Source: Nocardia neocaledoniensis
Lineage (GTDB): Bacteria > Actinomycetota > Actinomycetes > Mycobacteriales > Mycobacteriaceae
Direction of reading: 5' to 3'
NCBI RefSeq assembly: GCF_003182135.1
Contig: NZ_QGTL01000003.1
Location: 1 to 64,000 of the forward strand
Length of the DNA stretch: 64,000 nucleotides
Shown: positions 9,108 through 18,337 of the stretch, in pieces
Numbering within the stretch: the first letter of the stretch is position 1
How the letters are laid out: each line of letters begins with the position of its first letter
The notes under the pieces: generated by a model
Database searches by the model: none
Told to the model about the DNA's origin: nothing
What the model saw: only the letters and a program-made list of their open reading frames with translations
Made by a program: the position numbers and the translations under genes

Positions 9108-9935
9108 ATGCGCCTGTTTCGCCGTCGCCGAACCGAACACGCCGACGCGGTCGTCACCGGCGCGGGCAGCGGCATCGGCCGCGCCTTCGCGGTCGAACTG
9201 GGCAGGCGCGGCGGGCGAGTGGTGTGCTCCGACATCGACGCGAGCCGGGCCGCCGACACCGCCGCCCTGGTGGACGAGGCGGGCGGCAAGGCCATCGGCG
9301 CCCGCTGCGATGTCACCGCGATCGACGAGGTCACCGCGCTGGCGACCCTCGCGCAGGACTGGTTCGGCGGCGCGCCCACCCTCGTGATCAACAATGCCGG
9401 GATCGGCGCGGGCGGGCCGCCGGTCGGTGAATTCACCCTCGACGACTGGGAGCGCACCCTCGGGGTGAATCTGTGGGGCGTCATCAACGGCTGTCACGTC
9501 TTCACGCCGATCCTGCGCGCGGCCGGACGGGGCGCGGTGGTCAATGTCGCCTCCGCCGCCGCTTTCGGTGCCGCCCCACGGATGGCGGCCTACAACGTGA
9601 GCAAGGCGGGCGTGCTCGCGCTGTCGGAGACGATGGCCGCGGAGCTGGCGGGCACCGGCGTCGGCGTCACGGTCCTGTGTCCCACCGCCGTGAAAACCGG
9701 GATCCTGCGGTCGGATTCGCCGCTGGACGACACCGCCGAGCGCCTCGGCGGATCGCTGCTGCGCTGGACCGGCCGCCCACCCGCGAGCATCGCGAAGACC
9801 ACCCTCGACGCCGTCGACCACGGCGACCTGTACGTGGTCCCGCAACTGGAAGCCAAAGTGCTGTGGCAGGCCAAACGCTGGATGCCCGCCACCTACACCC
9901 GTTCGGCGGGCCTGCTCGAGCGGGTGGTGCGCTGA
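9108..9935 (+). CDS. short-chain dehydrogenase/reductase
   Basis: 275 residues, ATG at 9108 (MRLFRRRR). Classical SDR features: TGAGSGIGRAFA cofactor loop near residue 20, the NNAG motif (INNAGIGAGG), the catalytic serine segment VVNVASAAAFG, and the YNVSK dyad. The D after the second strand (CSDIDASRA) suggests NAD rather than NADP. First gene of a co-directional set with a diiron protein and flavin monooxygenases (23 bases to the next gene). The substrate is presumably an alcohol or ketone linked to that oxidative pathway; its identity is not visible. Confidence 0.88.
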   Translation: MRLFRRRRTEHADAVVTGAGSGIGRAFAVELGRRGGRVVCSDIDASRAADTAALVDEAGGKAIGARCDVTAIDEVTALATLAQDWFGGAPTLVINNAGIGAGGPPVGEFTLDDWERTLGVNLWGVINGCHVFTPILRAAGRGAVVNVASAAAFGAAPRMAAYNVSKAGVLALSETMAAELAGTGVGVTVLCPTAVKTGILRSDSPLDDTAERLGGSLLRWTGRPPASIAKTTLDAVDHGDLYVVPQLEAKVLWQAKRWMPATYTRSAGLLERVVR

Positions 9936-9957
9936 ACCGACCGAGAGGAGACGGACA

Positions 9958-10881
9958 ATGACGTTCGCCTATCCCGACATGCTCGCCACCGTGCGTGCCA
10001 AGCAATGGGCCCTGGCCGACATCGACTGGGACGCACCAGGTGCCGAGCTGGTCACCGACGAGCAGCGACCGCGCCTTGCCGCGTTCATGTCCGATCTGGT
10101 GTGGATCGAACACGTCGGCGCCCGCGGTTTCGCCGCACTGGTCCAGCAGGCGCCGCCGGGCGCGCTGCGCGAGATCTACCGGCACTTCCACGCCGAGGAG
10201 CAGAAGCACGCCAATGCGGAGCTCGCGCTCATGCGCCGCTGGGGGATGCTCGACGACGACGCGATGCCGGTGCCCAACAAGAACATCCGGCTGGTGATCA
10301 GCTGGCTCGACCGCTACGCCGAGGACATGACACTGCCGGTCCTCGGCACCGTCATCCCGTCCCTGGAGACGGCGCTGGACGGCGCGCTGGTGAAGTTCCT
10401 GCTCGACGAGGTCGACGACCCGGTGTGCCACGAGGTGTTCCGGCACATCAACAGCGACGAATCCCGGCACCTGGCCGTCGGATTCCAGGTGCTCGAGCAG
10501 CTCGGCGCCGGCCCGCTGCGCAAGATCGCCATCGAGACAGCGGGTTTCGCGGCGCGACCGTCGTTCGTGCTCGGCGCGCTGCTCTACGCGCCGCTGTTGT
10601 CGCGGATGGCGGCCGATATCGTCGCGCTCGGGCTCGACGAGGAGAAGCTCTGGAACGCGGTGCGCCGCTATGAGAACGTCGGCGAGCGCAGCCCGCAGAT
10701 CCGGCGGCTGCCGCTGTATCACGTGGTGCGCCTGCACGCGAAGGCCACCATCGACCGGCGCCAGCCGTTCCAGCTGCTCGCCGACGTGTCCAGCGCCTGC
10801 ATCGACCGGTTCCCGGTCCGGGTGCTGGGTCACCGTCCGTCGTGGGTCCGCGAGCTCACCTACGATCCGGTCGCGAAATGA
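9958..10881 (+). CDS. ferritin-like diiron protein (probable oxygenase/desaturase)
   Basis: 307 residues, ATG at 9958. It has the spaced ligand set of a four-helix diiron carboxylate protein: E51 (WIEHVGARGF), E81-x-x-H84 (AEEQKHANAE), E137 (PSLETALDG) and E168-x-x-H171 (SDESRHLAVGF). The family includes acyl desaturases, AurF-type N-oxygenases and other O2-activating enzymes; the exact reaction is not predictable here. Its stop overlaps the next gene by ATGA, showing translational coupling with the flavoproteins that follow. Confidence 0.8.
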   Translation: MTFAYPDMLATVRAKQWALADIDWDAPGAELVTDEQRPRLAAFMSDLVWIEHVGARGFAALVQQAPPGALREIYRHFHAEEQKHANAELALMRRWGMLDDDAMPVPNKNIRLVISWLDRYAEDMTLPVLGTVIPSLETALDGALVKFLLDEVDDPVCHEVFRHINSDESRHLAVGFQVLEQLGAGPLRKIAIETAGFAARPSFVLGALLYAPLLSRMAADIVALGLDEEKLWNAVRRYENVGERSPQIRRLPLYHVVRLHAKATIDRRQPFQLLADVSSACIDRFPVRVLGHRPSWVRELTYDPVAK

Positions 10882-11435
10882 GCGGGCTCCCCGGCACCTT
10901 CGACGGCCGGATCGTGCATCACCTCGACTTCCACCCGCGCCGGGAATTCACCGGCGAGCGGGTGGCGATCATCGGTTCCGGCGCGGCGGCGGCGCGACTG
11001 CTCCCCGGTATCGCGGCCGAGGCGGCGCGGGTGACGGTTTTCCAGACCGAGGCCGTCTGGATCGTGCCGCGCGCACCGCTGCCCTCGGGTGCGCTGCGGC
11101 ACGCGCCGGATCGGCTCGTACGTCTCGTCGCGCGGGCGAATCTCCGTCTGCAGATACGTGATTCGTGGATGCGGCACCGGCTCACCCCCGACGACGACGC
11201 GGGGGTGGCCGTGCACGACAGCTACTACCGCACCCTGCGGCAGCCGCACTGCCGCCTGGTCACCTGGCCGATCGCGCGCCTTGCGCCGAGGGGCGTGCGC
11301 ACCGTCGACGGCATCGAGCACCGGGTCGACACCATCGTCTTCGCCGACGACTCCCACCACGTCGTGCGCACCATCGGTCGCGGCGGACAGCTGCCCGCGA
11401 CAGCCGCCAGAGTCGGCAGGAAGGAATCAGCGTGA
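10878..11435 (+). CDS. half-size flavin-monooxygenase-like NAD(P)-binding protein
   Basis: 185 residues, ATG at 10878 overlapping the previous stop. It resembles only the middle third of the next gene's product: the segment GTFDGRIVHHLDF followed by ERVAIIGSGAAAARLLPGIA, the NADPH Rossmann loop, and then VTVFQTEAVWIVPR. Both the N-terminal FAD-binding domain and the C-terminal half are missing. It ends FADDSHHVV, near where full-length enzymes have their ILATGF motif. Coupled by 4-base overlaps on both sides and with no internal stop, it looks like an expressed gene rather than decay, perhaps a partner subunit. A decayed duplicate is the alternative. Confidence 0.65.
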   Translation: MSGLPGTFDGRIVHHLDFHPRREFTGERVAIIGSGAAAARLLPGIAAEAARVTVFQTEAVWIVPRAPLPSGALRHAPDRLVRLVARANLRLQIRDSWMRHRLTPDDDAGVAVHDSYYRTLRQPHCRLVTWPIARLAPRGVRTVDGIEHRVDTIVFADDSHHVVRTIGRGGQLPATAARVGRKESA

Positions 11436-12916
11436 GCACCATCGAGCACGAGATCATCATCGTGGGGGCGGGCTTCTCCGGGATCGGCGCCGCGATCGCT
11501 CTGCGGGAGGCGGGTTTCGGGGACTTCCTGCTCGTCGACGATGCCGACGGGGTCGGCGGCACCTGGCACTGGAACACCTATCCCGGTGTCGCCGTGGACA
11601 TCCCGTCGTTCAGCTACCAGTTCTCCTTCGACCAGCGCACCGAGTGGTCGCGGGTGTACGCGCCGGGCCGCGAGCTCAAGGCCTACGCCGAATCCTGCGT
11701 GGACAAACACGGTCTGCGCGAACACATCCGGTTCAACACCACCGTGGTCGCCGCCGAGTTCGACGCCGACGCCGACCGCTGGCTGCTGCGCACCGCCGAC
11801 GGCGCCGAACTGACCGCCCGCTTCGTGCTCAGCGCGACCGGCGTGCTCACCCGCCCGAAGCTGCCCGAGATCCCCGGCATCGAGACCTTCGCCGGGACCA
11901 CGGTGCACACCGCGCGCTGGGATCACGGCCTCGACCTGCGCGGCAAGCGGGTCGCAATCATCGGCACCGGAGCGTCGGCGGTGCAGGTGATCCCCGAGAT
12001 CGCCCCGCGAGTGGAGCACCTCACCGTCTTCCAGCGCACCCCGATCTGGTGCCTGCCCAGGCCCGACCTGCCCGTGCCGCCGCCCGCGCGCTGGGCGCTG
12101 CGCCTGCCCGGCGGCCGTACCCTCACCCGGTTGATCAGCCAGACCTACGTCGAGGTCACCTTCCCGCTGGCCGCCCACTACCACCGCTCGCTGCCCACCG
12201 CCGCGATCGGCGAGCGGGCCGGCCTGGCCCATCTGCGCCGCCAGGTGAAGGACCCGGACGTGCGCGCGAAACTCACCCCGAACTACGCCCTCGGCTGCAA
12301 ACGGCCCAGCTTCTCCAACGACTATCTGGCCACCTACAACCGCGCGAATGTCACGCTGGAGACCGCGCCCATCACCGAGATCACCGCGACCGGAGTACGC
12401 ACCGCGGACACCGAGCACCCGGCCGACGTGCTGATTCTGGCGACCGGTTTCAAAGTGATGGAGTCGGGAAATATGCCGACCTACGATCTGCGCGGCGTCG
12501 ACGGCCTCGACCTGGAGAAATGGTGGGACGAGAACCGGCTGCAGGCCTACGAGGGCGTCAGCGTGCCGGGATTTCCCAACTATTTCTCCATCATGGGTCC
12601 CTACGGCTACAACGGCGCCTCGTATTTCACGCTCATCGAGAATCAGACCCGTCATATTCTGCGGTGCCTGCGCCGGGCCCGCGACACCGGCGCCACCAGG
12701 GTGGAGGTGCGCCGCGAGGCCAACGACCGGTTCTTCCGCGAGGTGCTCGCGCGGCGCGGTGGGCAGGTGTTCTGGCAGGACAGCTGCGCCAACGCCAACA
12801 GCTACTACTTCGACAAGCACGGCGACGTGCCGCTGCGGCCGTCGTCGACGCTGGAGGCCACCTGGCGCAGCGGCCATTTCGACCTGGCCGATTACGTGTT
12901 CACCCCGGCACGCTGA
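11432..12916 (+). CDS. Baeyer-Villiger-type flavin monooxygenase
   Basis: 494 residues, GTG at 11432 overlapping the previous stop. FAD loop IIIVGAGFSGIGAAIAL (7-23), GGTWHWNTYPGVAVDIPS of the BVMO active-site face, the class fingerprint FAGTTVHTARW (F-x-G-x-x-x-H-x-x-x-W), the NADPH loop AIIGTGASAVQ, and ILATGF near residue 335. These enzymes use NADPH and O2 to insert oxygen next to a ketone, giving an ester or lactone. An SDR upstream and an amidohydrolase/lactonase-like gene downstream suggest alcohol to ketone to ester to acid, acting on an unknown, probably hydrophobic, compound. Confidence 0.92.
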   Translation: MSTIEHEIIIVGAGFSGIGAAIALREAGFGDFLLVDDADGVGGTWHWNTYPGVAVDIPSFSYQFSFDQRTEWSRVYAPGRELKAYAESCVDKHGLREHIRFNTTVVAAEFDADADRWLLRTADGAELTARFVLSATGVLTRPKLPEIPGIETFAGTTVHTARWDHGLDLRGKRVAIIGTGASAVQVIPEIAPRVEHLTVFQRTPIWCLPRPDLPVPPPARWALRLPGGRTLTRLISQTYVEVTFPLAAHYHRSLPTAAIGERAGLAHLRRQVKDPDVRAKLTPNYALGCKRPSFSNDYLATYNRANVTLETAPITEITATGVRTADTEHPADVLILATGFKVMESGNMPTYDLRGVDGLDLEKWWDENRLQAYEGVSVPGFPNYFSIMGPYGYNGASYFTLIENQTRHILRCLRRARDTGATRVEVRREANDRFFREVLARRGGQVFWQDSCANANSYYFDKHGDVPLRPSSTLEATWRSGHFDLADYVFTPAR

Positions 12917-13002
12917 CCGCCCGCTGTTCATCCACCCCGTCCCGTCGGAATGTGTGACAATCGCGCCACCGAAGCGATCGGCACCGACGGGACGGCGGCG
13001 GA

Positions 13003-14061
13003 ATGACACTGACCGATATCGACATCATCGATGCGCACCTGCACCAGTGGGACCCGCATACGACACCTCGGCAATTCAGCAAGCACGCCACCCTGCTGCG
13101 CTATCTGCCGATTCCGATCGATATCGCGACGCGATTGACCCCGCGGCGCGACCGCGAATTCGTCGGTGACGCCACGGCCTACATGGGCCCGTACCTGCCC
13201 GCCGATTACCGCACCGACCTCGGTCCCACCGCGGCATCGGCGCTGGTCCACGTCGAGGCGGACTGGACCGGGTGGCAACCCGACGAGACCCGCTGGGTGG
13301 CGAGCCTGCCCTTCGGCGTCGACACGCCGCGGCTGGCCGCGATCGTCGGCGCGGCCGATCCCGCCGCTCCCGACTTCGCGGCCGTCCTGGACGCGCACCA
13401 GTCGGCCTCACCCCTGCTGCACGGCATCAGGACGAACGTGGCCCACCATCCCGATCCCGCGGTGAAATCGTTCGCGGCGCACGACGGGCGGCTCACCGCG
13501 CCCGCGTTCCTGGACGGGTTCGGCCTGCTCGCCGAGCGGGGACTGTCGTTCGACACCTGGATCTACTCGGTCCAGTTGCCGGAACTGACCGCACTGGCCG
13601 AACGCTTCCCCGAGGTGCCGATCGTGCTCGATCACCTGGGCACGCCCGCCGGGCTCTTCGGGCCGGTCGGCAAGTCCACCGGCCGCACCGTGACCCAGCG
13701 GCACACCCTGTTCGAGCGCTGGCGCCAGGACCTCACCGATCTGGCCGCGCAGCCCAATGTGGTGGCCAAGGTCAGCGGGCTCATGATGCCGGTGCTCGGC
13801 CATCCGGTGCCGCCCCGCGGCGCGCCGACGCCGGTGCCCGTCCTGGTGGAGCGCGTGCGGCCGATGCTCGCGCACGCGCTCGCGGTGTTCGGCGCCGACC
13901 GGCTGATCTGGGGCTCGAACTTCCCGGTCGACCGGCCGATCACCAGCATCACCGGCGCCGCCGAGACCGTCGCCACCGTGCTCACCGACGCCGGCGCCGA
14001 CACCGACGGCCTGCGAAAGGTCTTCGGCGGCAACGCGACTCGCGTGTACCGTATCGACTGA
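13003..14061 (+). CDS. amidohydrolase-family metal-dependent hydrolase (lactonase-like)
   Basis: 352 residues, ATG at 13003. Metal-binding start IIDAHLHQWDP, then VHVEADW, a later VLDHLG and the C-terminal LIWGSNFPVDRP, in the order seen in the COG3618 amidohydrolase-2 group (TIM-barrel lactonases and decarboxylases). It lies 86 bases after the monooxygenase gene on the same strand. It could open a lactone made by that enzyme; this is inference from gene order. Substrate unknown. Confidence 0.85.
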   Translation: MTLTDIDIIDAHLHQWDPHTTPRQFSKHATLLRYLPIPIDIATRLTPRRDREFVGDATAYMGPYLPADYRTDLGPTAASALVHVEADWTGWQPDETRWVASLPFGVDTPRLAAIVGAADPAAPDFAAVLDAHQSASPLLHGIRTNVAHHPDPAVKSFAAHDGRLTAPAFLDGFGLLAERGLSFDTWIYSVQLPELTALAERFPEVPIVLDHLGTPAGLFGPVGKSTGRTVTQRHTLFERWRQDLTDLAAQPNVVAKVSGLMMPVLGHPVPPRGAPTPVPVLVERVRPMLAHALAVFGADRLIWGSNFPVDRPITSITGAAETVATVLTDAGADTDGLRKVFGGNATRVYRID

Positions 14062-14108
14062 CCGGCGATCGCGCCGACGTGTCGGTGCCCGGGTCTAGCA
14101 TTCGCCGC

Positions 14109-14516
14109 ATGAAGGCAACCGGCACGTTCGAAGTCACCGCGTTCGACCCCACCGACCTGGGCCCGCGGCCACCCATCGAGACCGGCCTCCCGGTCGGCGT
14201 CAGCACCATCACCAAGGAGTACGCGGGCGAGATCACCGGCCGCTCGGCCACCCTGTTCACGGCGGCCTTCGACATGGCCTCCGGCGCAGGCACCTATATC
14301 GCCATGGAGTCCTTCGAAGGCGCCCTGCACGACAAGGCGGGCGCGTTCAACTTCGTCCACTCGGCCACCACCGAGGGCACCGACCGCACCGACGAGTTCT
14401 TCCACATCGTCCCGGCCAGCGGCACCGGCGCGCTCACGGGCATCACCGGCTCCGGCGCCCTGTCCGTCGACAGCACCGGCGGTCACCACATCTGGTTCGA
14501 GTACGAGCTGCCGTGA
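14109..14516 (+). CDS. DUF3224-type small beta-barrel protein
   Basis: 135 residues, ATG at 14109. The sequence MKATGTFEVTAFDP, then the paired strands ending GTYIAMESFEGAL, FNFVHSATTEG, the FFHIVPASGTGALTGI turn and the HHIWFEYEL ending, match the DUF3224 pattern (a small calycin-like beta barrel). No catalytic residues can be assigned. It is four bases from the convergent SWIM-protein gene. Function unknown, probably cytosolic. Confidence 0.75.
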   Translation: MKATGTFEVTAFDPTDLGPRPPIETGLPVGVSTITKEYAGEITGRSATLFTAAFDMASGAGTYIAMESFEGALHDKAGAFNFVHSATTEGTDRTDEFFHIVPASGTGALTGITGSGALSVDSTGGHHIWFEYELP

Positions 14517-14520
14517 GGCG

Positions 14521-15270
14521 TCAGCTGTCGAATTCGGGATAGAGGGACCGTAGTTCGCGCAGACCGGAGGCGGCTGTCTGCTCGTCTTCGGTCGTCATGC
14601 GGAGGGCGCGGCGGAGCGGGACGGGGTCGAGATCGTCGATGACGGGGTGGAACTCGATGCGCGGCAGGTCGGGCAGGACCAGGGTGTCGCCATAGGGATC
14701 GTCGGATTCCTCGCTGCGGGTGGACTTCTCGACGCCGCCGATGAGGGTGTCGAGGTCGAGGCCGCGCAGGGTGAGGATCTCGCTCGGCTGTTCGTCGAGA
14801 CGTTCCGACAGCAGGTAGCAGACGGCGGCCACGTGCTTGCACGGCCAGCCCATGTCGGGGCAGGAGCAGGAGAAGTCCAGCTCGGAGGCGGTGCTGGGGA
14901 GCAGGTGCGGGCCGAGCGCGGGCGGCAGCGCGCCGGAGGCGATTTCGGCGAGCATGCCGGGCGCCTCCCTGATCTCGGCGAGCAGCAGGTCGACCTCCTC
15001 CTCGCGCAGGGGCCGCATGGCCAGCACCGAGGTGAACGGGCTGGGCTGGCTGCCCTGGACCTCGGCCGTCACGGCGCCGCGCTCGATCCGGTAGTTCACC
15101 ACCTGGCCGACCCTGGCGTAGGTGCGTCCGCGCGAGAGCCTGCCCGCGTCGGCCACCTTCTCCACCGCGTCCAGAAGCGCACGGCCCCACCAGGTGCGGC
15201 CGAAGCCACCGTGCGCCCTGGCGCCACCGGTGACCGGCCGGCGCGGACCGAACTGACTGAAATCGGTCAT
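14521..15270 (-). CDS. SWIM zinc-finger protein, partner of the SNF2 ATPase
   Basis: 249 residues; ATG at 15270 shares one base with the stop of the upstream helicase gene (TGATG). The SWIM motif is LDFSCSCPDMGWPCKHVAAV (C-x-C, then C-x-H), a zinc-binding DNA/protein contact domain. Before it are the conserved blocks RTWWGRALLDAVE and RGRTYARVGQV. Bacterial SWIM genes are commonly coupled to SNF2-family ATPases; the pair probably forms a DNA-remodelling or repair complex. Confidence 0.9.
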   Translation of the reverse strand: MTDFSQFGPRRPVTGGARAHGGFGRTWWGRALLDAVEKVADAGRLSRGRTYARVGQVVNYRIERGAVTAEVQGSQPSPFTSVLAMRPLREEEVDLLLAEIREAPGMLAEIASGALPPALGPHLLPSTASELDFSCSCPDMGWPCKHVAAVCYLLSERLDEQPSEILTLRGLDLDTLIGGVEKSTRSEESDDPYGDTLVLPDLPRIEFHPVIDDLDPVPLRRALRMTTEDEQTAASGLRELRSLYPEFDS

Positions 15271-18137
15271 CAGTCGCCCACCGCCTCGGCGCCGAGGGTG
15301 AACAGTTCGCGCAGTTCGTCGGTGCTCAGCTCGGTGATCCAGTTCTCCCCCGCCCCGACGGCCAGCTCGGCCAATTGCTTCTTGCCGCTGATCATCTCGT
15401 CGATCCGCTCCTCGATGGTGTCGACACAGACCAGCTTGCGGACCTGCACCGCGCGCTGCTGGCCGATCCGGAACGCCCGGTCGGTGGCCTGGTTCTCCAC
15501 CGCCGGATTCCACCAGCGGTCCAGGTGGATCACGTGATTGGCGGCGGTCAGATTGAGGCCGGTGCCGCCCGCCTTGAGCGAGAGCAGCATCAGCGGCGGG
15601 CCGTCGTCGCGCTGGAACCCGGTGACCATGTCGTCGCGGCGCTGCTTGCTCACCCCGCCGTGCAGGAACGGGATCGGCGCGCCGAAGCGCTCGGTGAGGT
15701 ACGGCAGCACCAGGTCGCCGAACTCGCGGAACTGGGTGAACAGCAGAGCCTTCTCGCCGTCGGCGAGCACGGCGTCGAGCACGTCCTCGACCAGGGCCAG
15801 CTTGCCGGAGCGATGGCTGCCGCGGCGCAGCATCGGCGAGCCGTCGCCCAGGTAGTGCGCCGGGTGGTTGCAGACCTGCTTGAGCCTGGTGAGCGCGCCG
15901 AGCACAGCGCCCTTGCGCGCCATGCCCTTCGCGTCCTTCAGCTTCTCCAGCATGTCGTCGACCACGGCCTGGTAGAGGGCGGCCTGCTCGACGGTGAGAT
16001 TGGCCCGCACCGTCATCTCCAGCTTCTCGGGCAGGTCGCTGATGACGGCCGGGTCGGTCTTGAGCCTGCGCAGCACGAACGGGTCGGTGATCAGGCGCAG
16101 CCGGTCGATGGCGTGCTGATCGCGTTCGCGCTCGATCGGCACCGCGAACCTGGCCCGGAACGACTGCGGGCTGCCGAGCAGCTTCGGCATGGCGAAGTCG
16201 AACAGGGCGCGCAGTTCCTCGAGCCGGTTCTCCACCGGGGTGCCGGTGAGCGCGAGACGATGCCGCGCGGGCAGGGCGCGGGCGGCCCGCGCCTGGCGAG
16301 TGGCGGCGTTCTTGATGTGCTGGGCCTCGTCGAGCACGATGCGCTCCCACTGCTGTTCACTGAGCAAGGTGGCGTCGCGGGCGAGCAGTGCGTAGGTCGT
16401 CACGACCAGGTCCGAATCACCCACGGCCGCAGCGAATTCCGCGCCGGACAGCCGGCCCGAGCCGTGGTGGACCAGCACGCGCAGGTCGGGGGTGAACCGC
16501 TGCGCCTCGCGCTGCCAGTTGCCCACCACCGACATCGGGCACACCAGAAGAGTGGGCCCCACCGGCGCGGGCCGCTCCCCCATCGGTGCCGAACCACCCG
16601 ACCCGGCCGCCGCGACCGCACCGAGGCGGGGCGACTCAGCAGCGGTCTCACGTTCATGTGCCAGCAGCGCGAGCACCTGCACGGTTTTGCCGAGACCCAT
16701 GTCGTCGGCCAGGATCGCGCCGCAGTTGAGCCGGCTCATGGTGGCGAGCCAGCTCAGCCCGCGTTCCTGGTAGGGACGCAGCTCGGCCTTCAAGCCGATC
16801 GGCACCGGGACCGGCTCGGGTTCGCCTTCCCTGGCGAACAATTCGGCGGCCCAGCCCTCGGCGGTGACCTCGGTGACCGGCACGTCGTCGACGCGCTCGG
16901 CGGCGAGTTCGCCGATCATGTCGGCCAGCGTGATCGGGGTGTCGTCGGCGTGCATGGCGACGTAGCGGGCCGCGGCGGCGAGCACGCGATGGTCGGCCTG
17001 CACCCATTCCCCGCGCAGCTGCACGAGATTCGACTTGCTGCGGATCAGCCGTTCCATCTCGGCCTTGGTGAGCACCAGGTCGCCGAGGGCCAGTTCCCAC
17101 CGGTAGGACAGCAATCCGCTCAGGCCCACGGTGGACTCGGCGGCGGCCGGGCTGCTCACGCGCAGGCGCATGCTCGGTTCGGCGATGTTCCACGCGCGCG
17201 GCAGCAGCAGGCGGATGCCGGCCTCCTGCAGGGCGTGGGCGCCGTGCGCGACGAGGTCGGCGACCACCTCGGTGGGCAGCAGCAGGTCCAGGCCGCGCGG
17301 GTCGGTGGGCAGGTCGCGCAGGCGCGGGTAGGCCTTGCGGGCCTGCCCCAGCTTCTCGGCGGCGGTGCGCACCAGGACCGGGTCGTCGTCGAGGGCGACG
17401 GGTTTCGGCGCGTCGTCGACCGGGCGCAGGCACACCTGCAGCCGCCACAGCGCCACCGATTCGTCGGTCGCGCCGAACTCGCCGTCGGGTTCGCACAGGC
17501 GCAGGACGAGTTCCGGCTCGTCAGCGGCGTACCCCGCGCGCCACTGGGCCAGTGTCTCCGCCACCCGATACGACCCGACCTCGAGCGGAGTGTCGGCGAC
17601 CAGTGCCGCGAGCAGCGGGTGGGTCATCGTCCGGTGCGCGAGGTACTCGCGGGCGATCGGGTCGGTGAGCTCGGTGACCAGGTCGTCGAGCACCGCCGCG
17701 GGCGACCCGGCCACGCGCAGCGCCGCGGGCATGGCGGCGGCGAGCTCGGCCAGCCAGGCGCGCTGCCGCTGCCCGCCGACCAGTCGCCAGCGCACCCACC
17801 ACTGACCGTCTGCCCGCTCGACCTGCGGCACCACCCGGCCCGCCCGGATCCATCGTTCGATGCCGCGGGCGACGTGACCGAGGAACCGCAGGTCGCCGGA
17901 GACGTTCTCGATGGGCAGCCGGCTGCGCAGCACGACGGCCGCCGTGGGCGGCGCCAACGCGTGCGCGCGCACCTCGGCGGTCTCCGACCTGCCCTCGGCG
18001 TCGACGACGAGCACCACGGCGCGGTGCCGGAACCTGGCCCGCTCCAGAATGTCGCCGAGCACCGAACCCACGGCGACCGGCTCCCCGTCGTGCCACAGCA
18101 GCAGGCCCGAACCGGGGGACCACAGACCGTGCAGCAT
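15270..18137 (-). CDS. SNF2/RapA-like DNA-dependent ATPase
   Basis: About 955 residues from ATG at 18137 (MLHGLWSPG); an ATG at 18146 would add three. The N-terminal 450 residues are the bacterial SNF2-associated region. The motor follows: LRPYQERGLSWLA, Walker A DDMGLGKT, LLVCPMSVVGNW, DEAQ-type box VLDEAQHIKN, LTGTPVENRLEEL, and in the second RecA lobe LLFTQFREFGDL, LSLKAGGTGLNLT and RAFRIGQQRAV (motif VI). Such ATPases translocate on DNA without strand separation and remodel nucleoprotein complexes. Co-transcribed with the SWIM protein. Confidence 0.93.
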   Translation of the reverse strand: MLHGLWSPGSGLLLWHDGEPVAVGSVLGDILERARFRHRAVVLVVDAEGRSETAEVRAHALAPPTAAVVLRSRLPIENVSGDLRFLGHVARGIERWIRAGRVVPQVERADGQWWVRWRLVGGQRQRAWLAELAAAMPAALRVAGSPAAVLDDLVTELTDPIAREYLAHRTMTHPLLAALVADTPLEVGSYRVAETLAQWRAGYAADEPELVLRLCEPDGEFGATDESVALWRLQVCLRPVDDAPKPVALDDDPVLVRTAAEKLGQARKAYPRLRDLPTDPRGLDLLLPTEVVADLVAHGAHALQEAGIRLLLPRAWNIAEPSMRLRVSSPAAAESTVGLSGLLSYRWELALGDLVLTKAEMERLIRSKSNLVQLRGEWVQADHRVLAAAARYVAMHADDTPITLADMIGELAAERVDDVPVTEVTAEGWAAELFAREGEPEPVPVPIGLKAELRPYQERGLSWLATMSRLNCGAILADDMGLGKTVQVLALLAHERETAAESPRLGAVAAAGSGGSAPMGERPAPVGPTLLVCPMSVVGNWQREAQRFTPDLRVLVHHGSGRLSGAEFAAAVGDSDLVVTTYALLARDATLLSEQQWERIVLDEAQHIKNAATRQARAARALPARHRLALTGTPVENRLEELRALFDFAMPKLLGSPQSFRARFAVPIERERDQHAIDRLRLITDPFVLRRLKTDPAVISDLPEKLEMTVRANLTVEQAALYQAVVDDMLEKLKDAKGMARKGAVLGALTRLKQVCNHPAHYLGDGSPMLRRGSHRSGKLALVEDVLDAVLADGEKALLFTQFREFGDLVLPYLTERFGAPIPFLHGGVSKQRRDDMVTGFQRDDGPPLMLLSLKAGGTGLNLTAANHVIHLDRWWNPAVENQATDRAFRIGQQRAVQVRKLVCVDTIEERIDEMISGKKQLAELAVGAGENWITELSTDELRELFTLGAEAVGD

Positions 18138-18337
18138 GGCCCCCATCCAAGCAGGCGGCACCGACAGCCTCCGCGACCGGCCACACCCCTGGATTTCTCG
18201 CCCGTCCCGGAACATACTGAGATATCCCCTGGTCACGGGCCGGACCATCCACCGGCGACAACTGCACAACGACCCAGGCGAACCGGGCTCGCTCCGGCTC
18301 GGCCGATGAACCCCTTGTATGTGTGCGGAGGGCAGCG

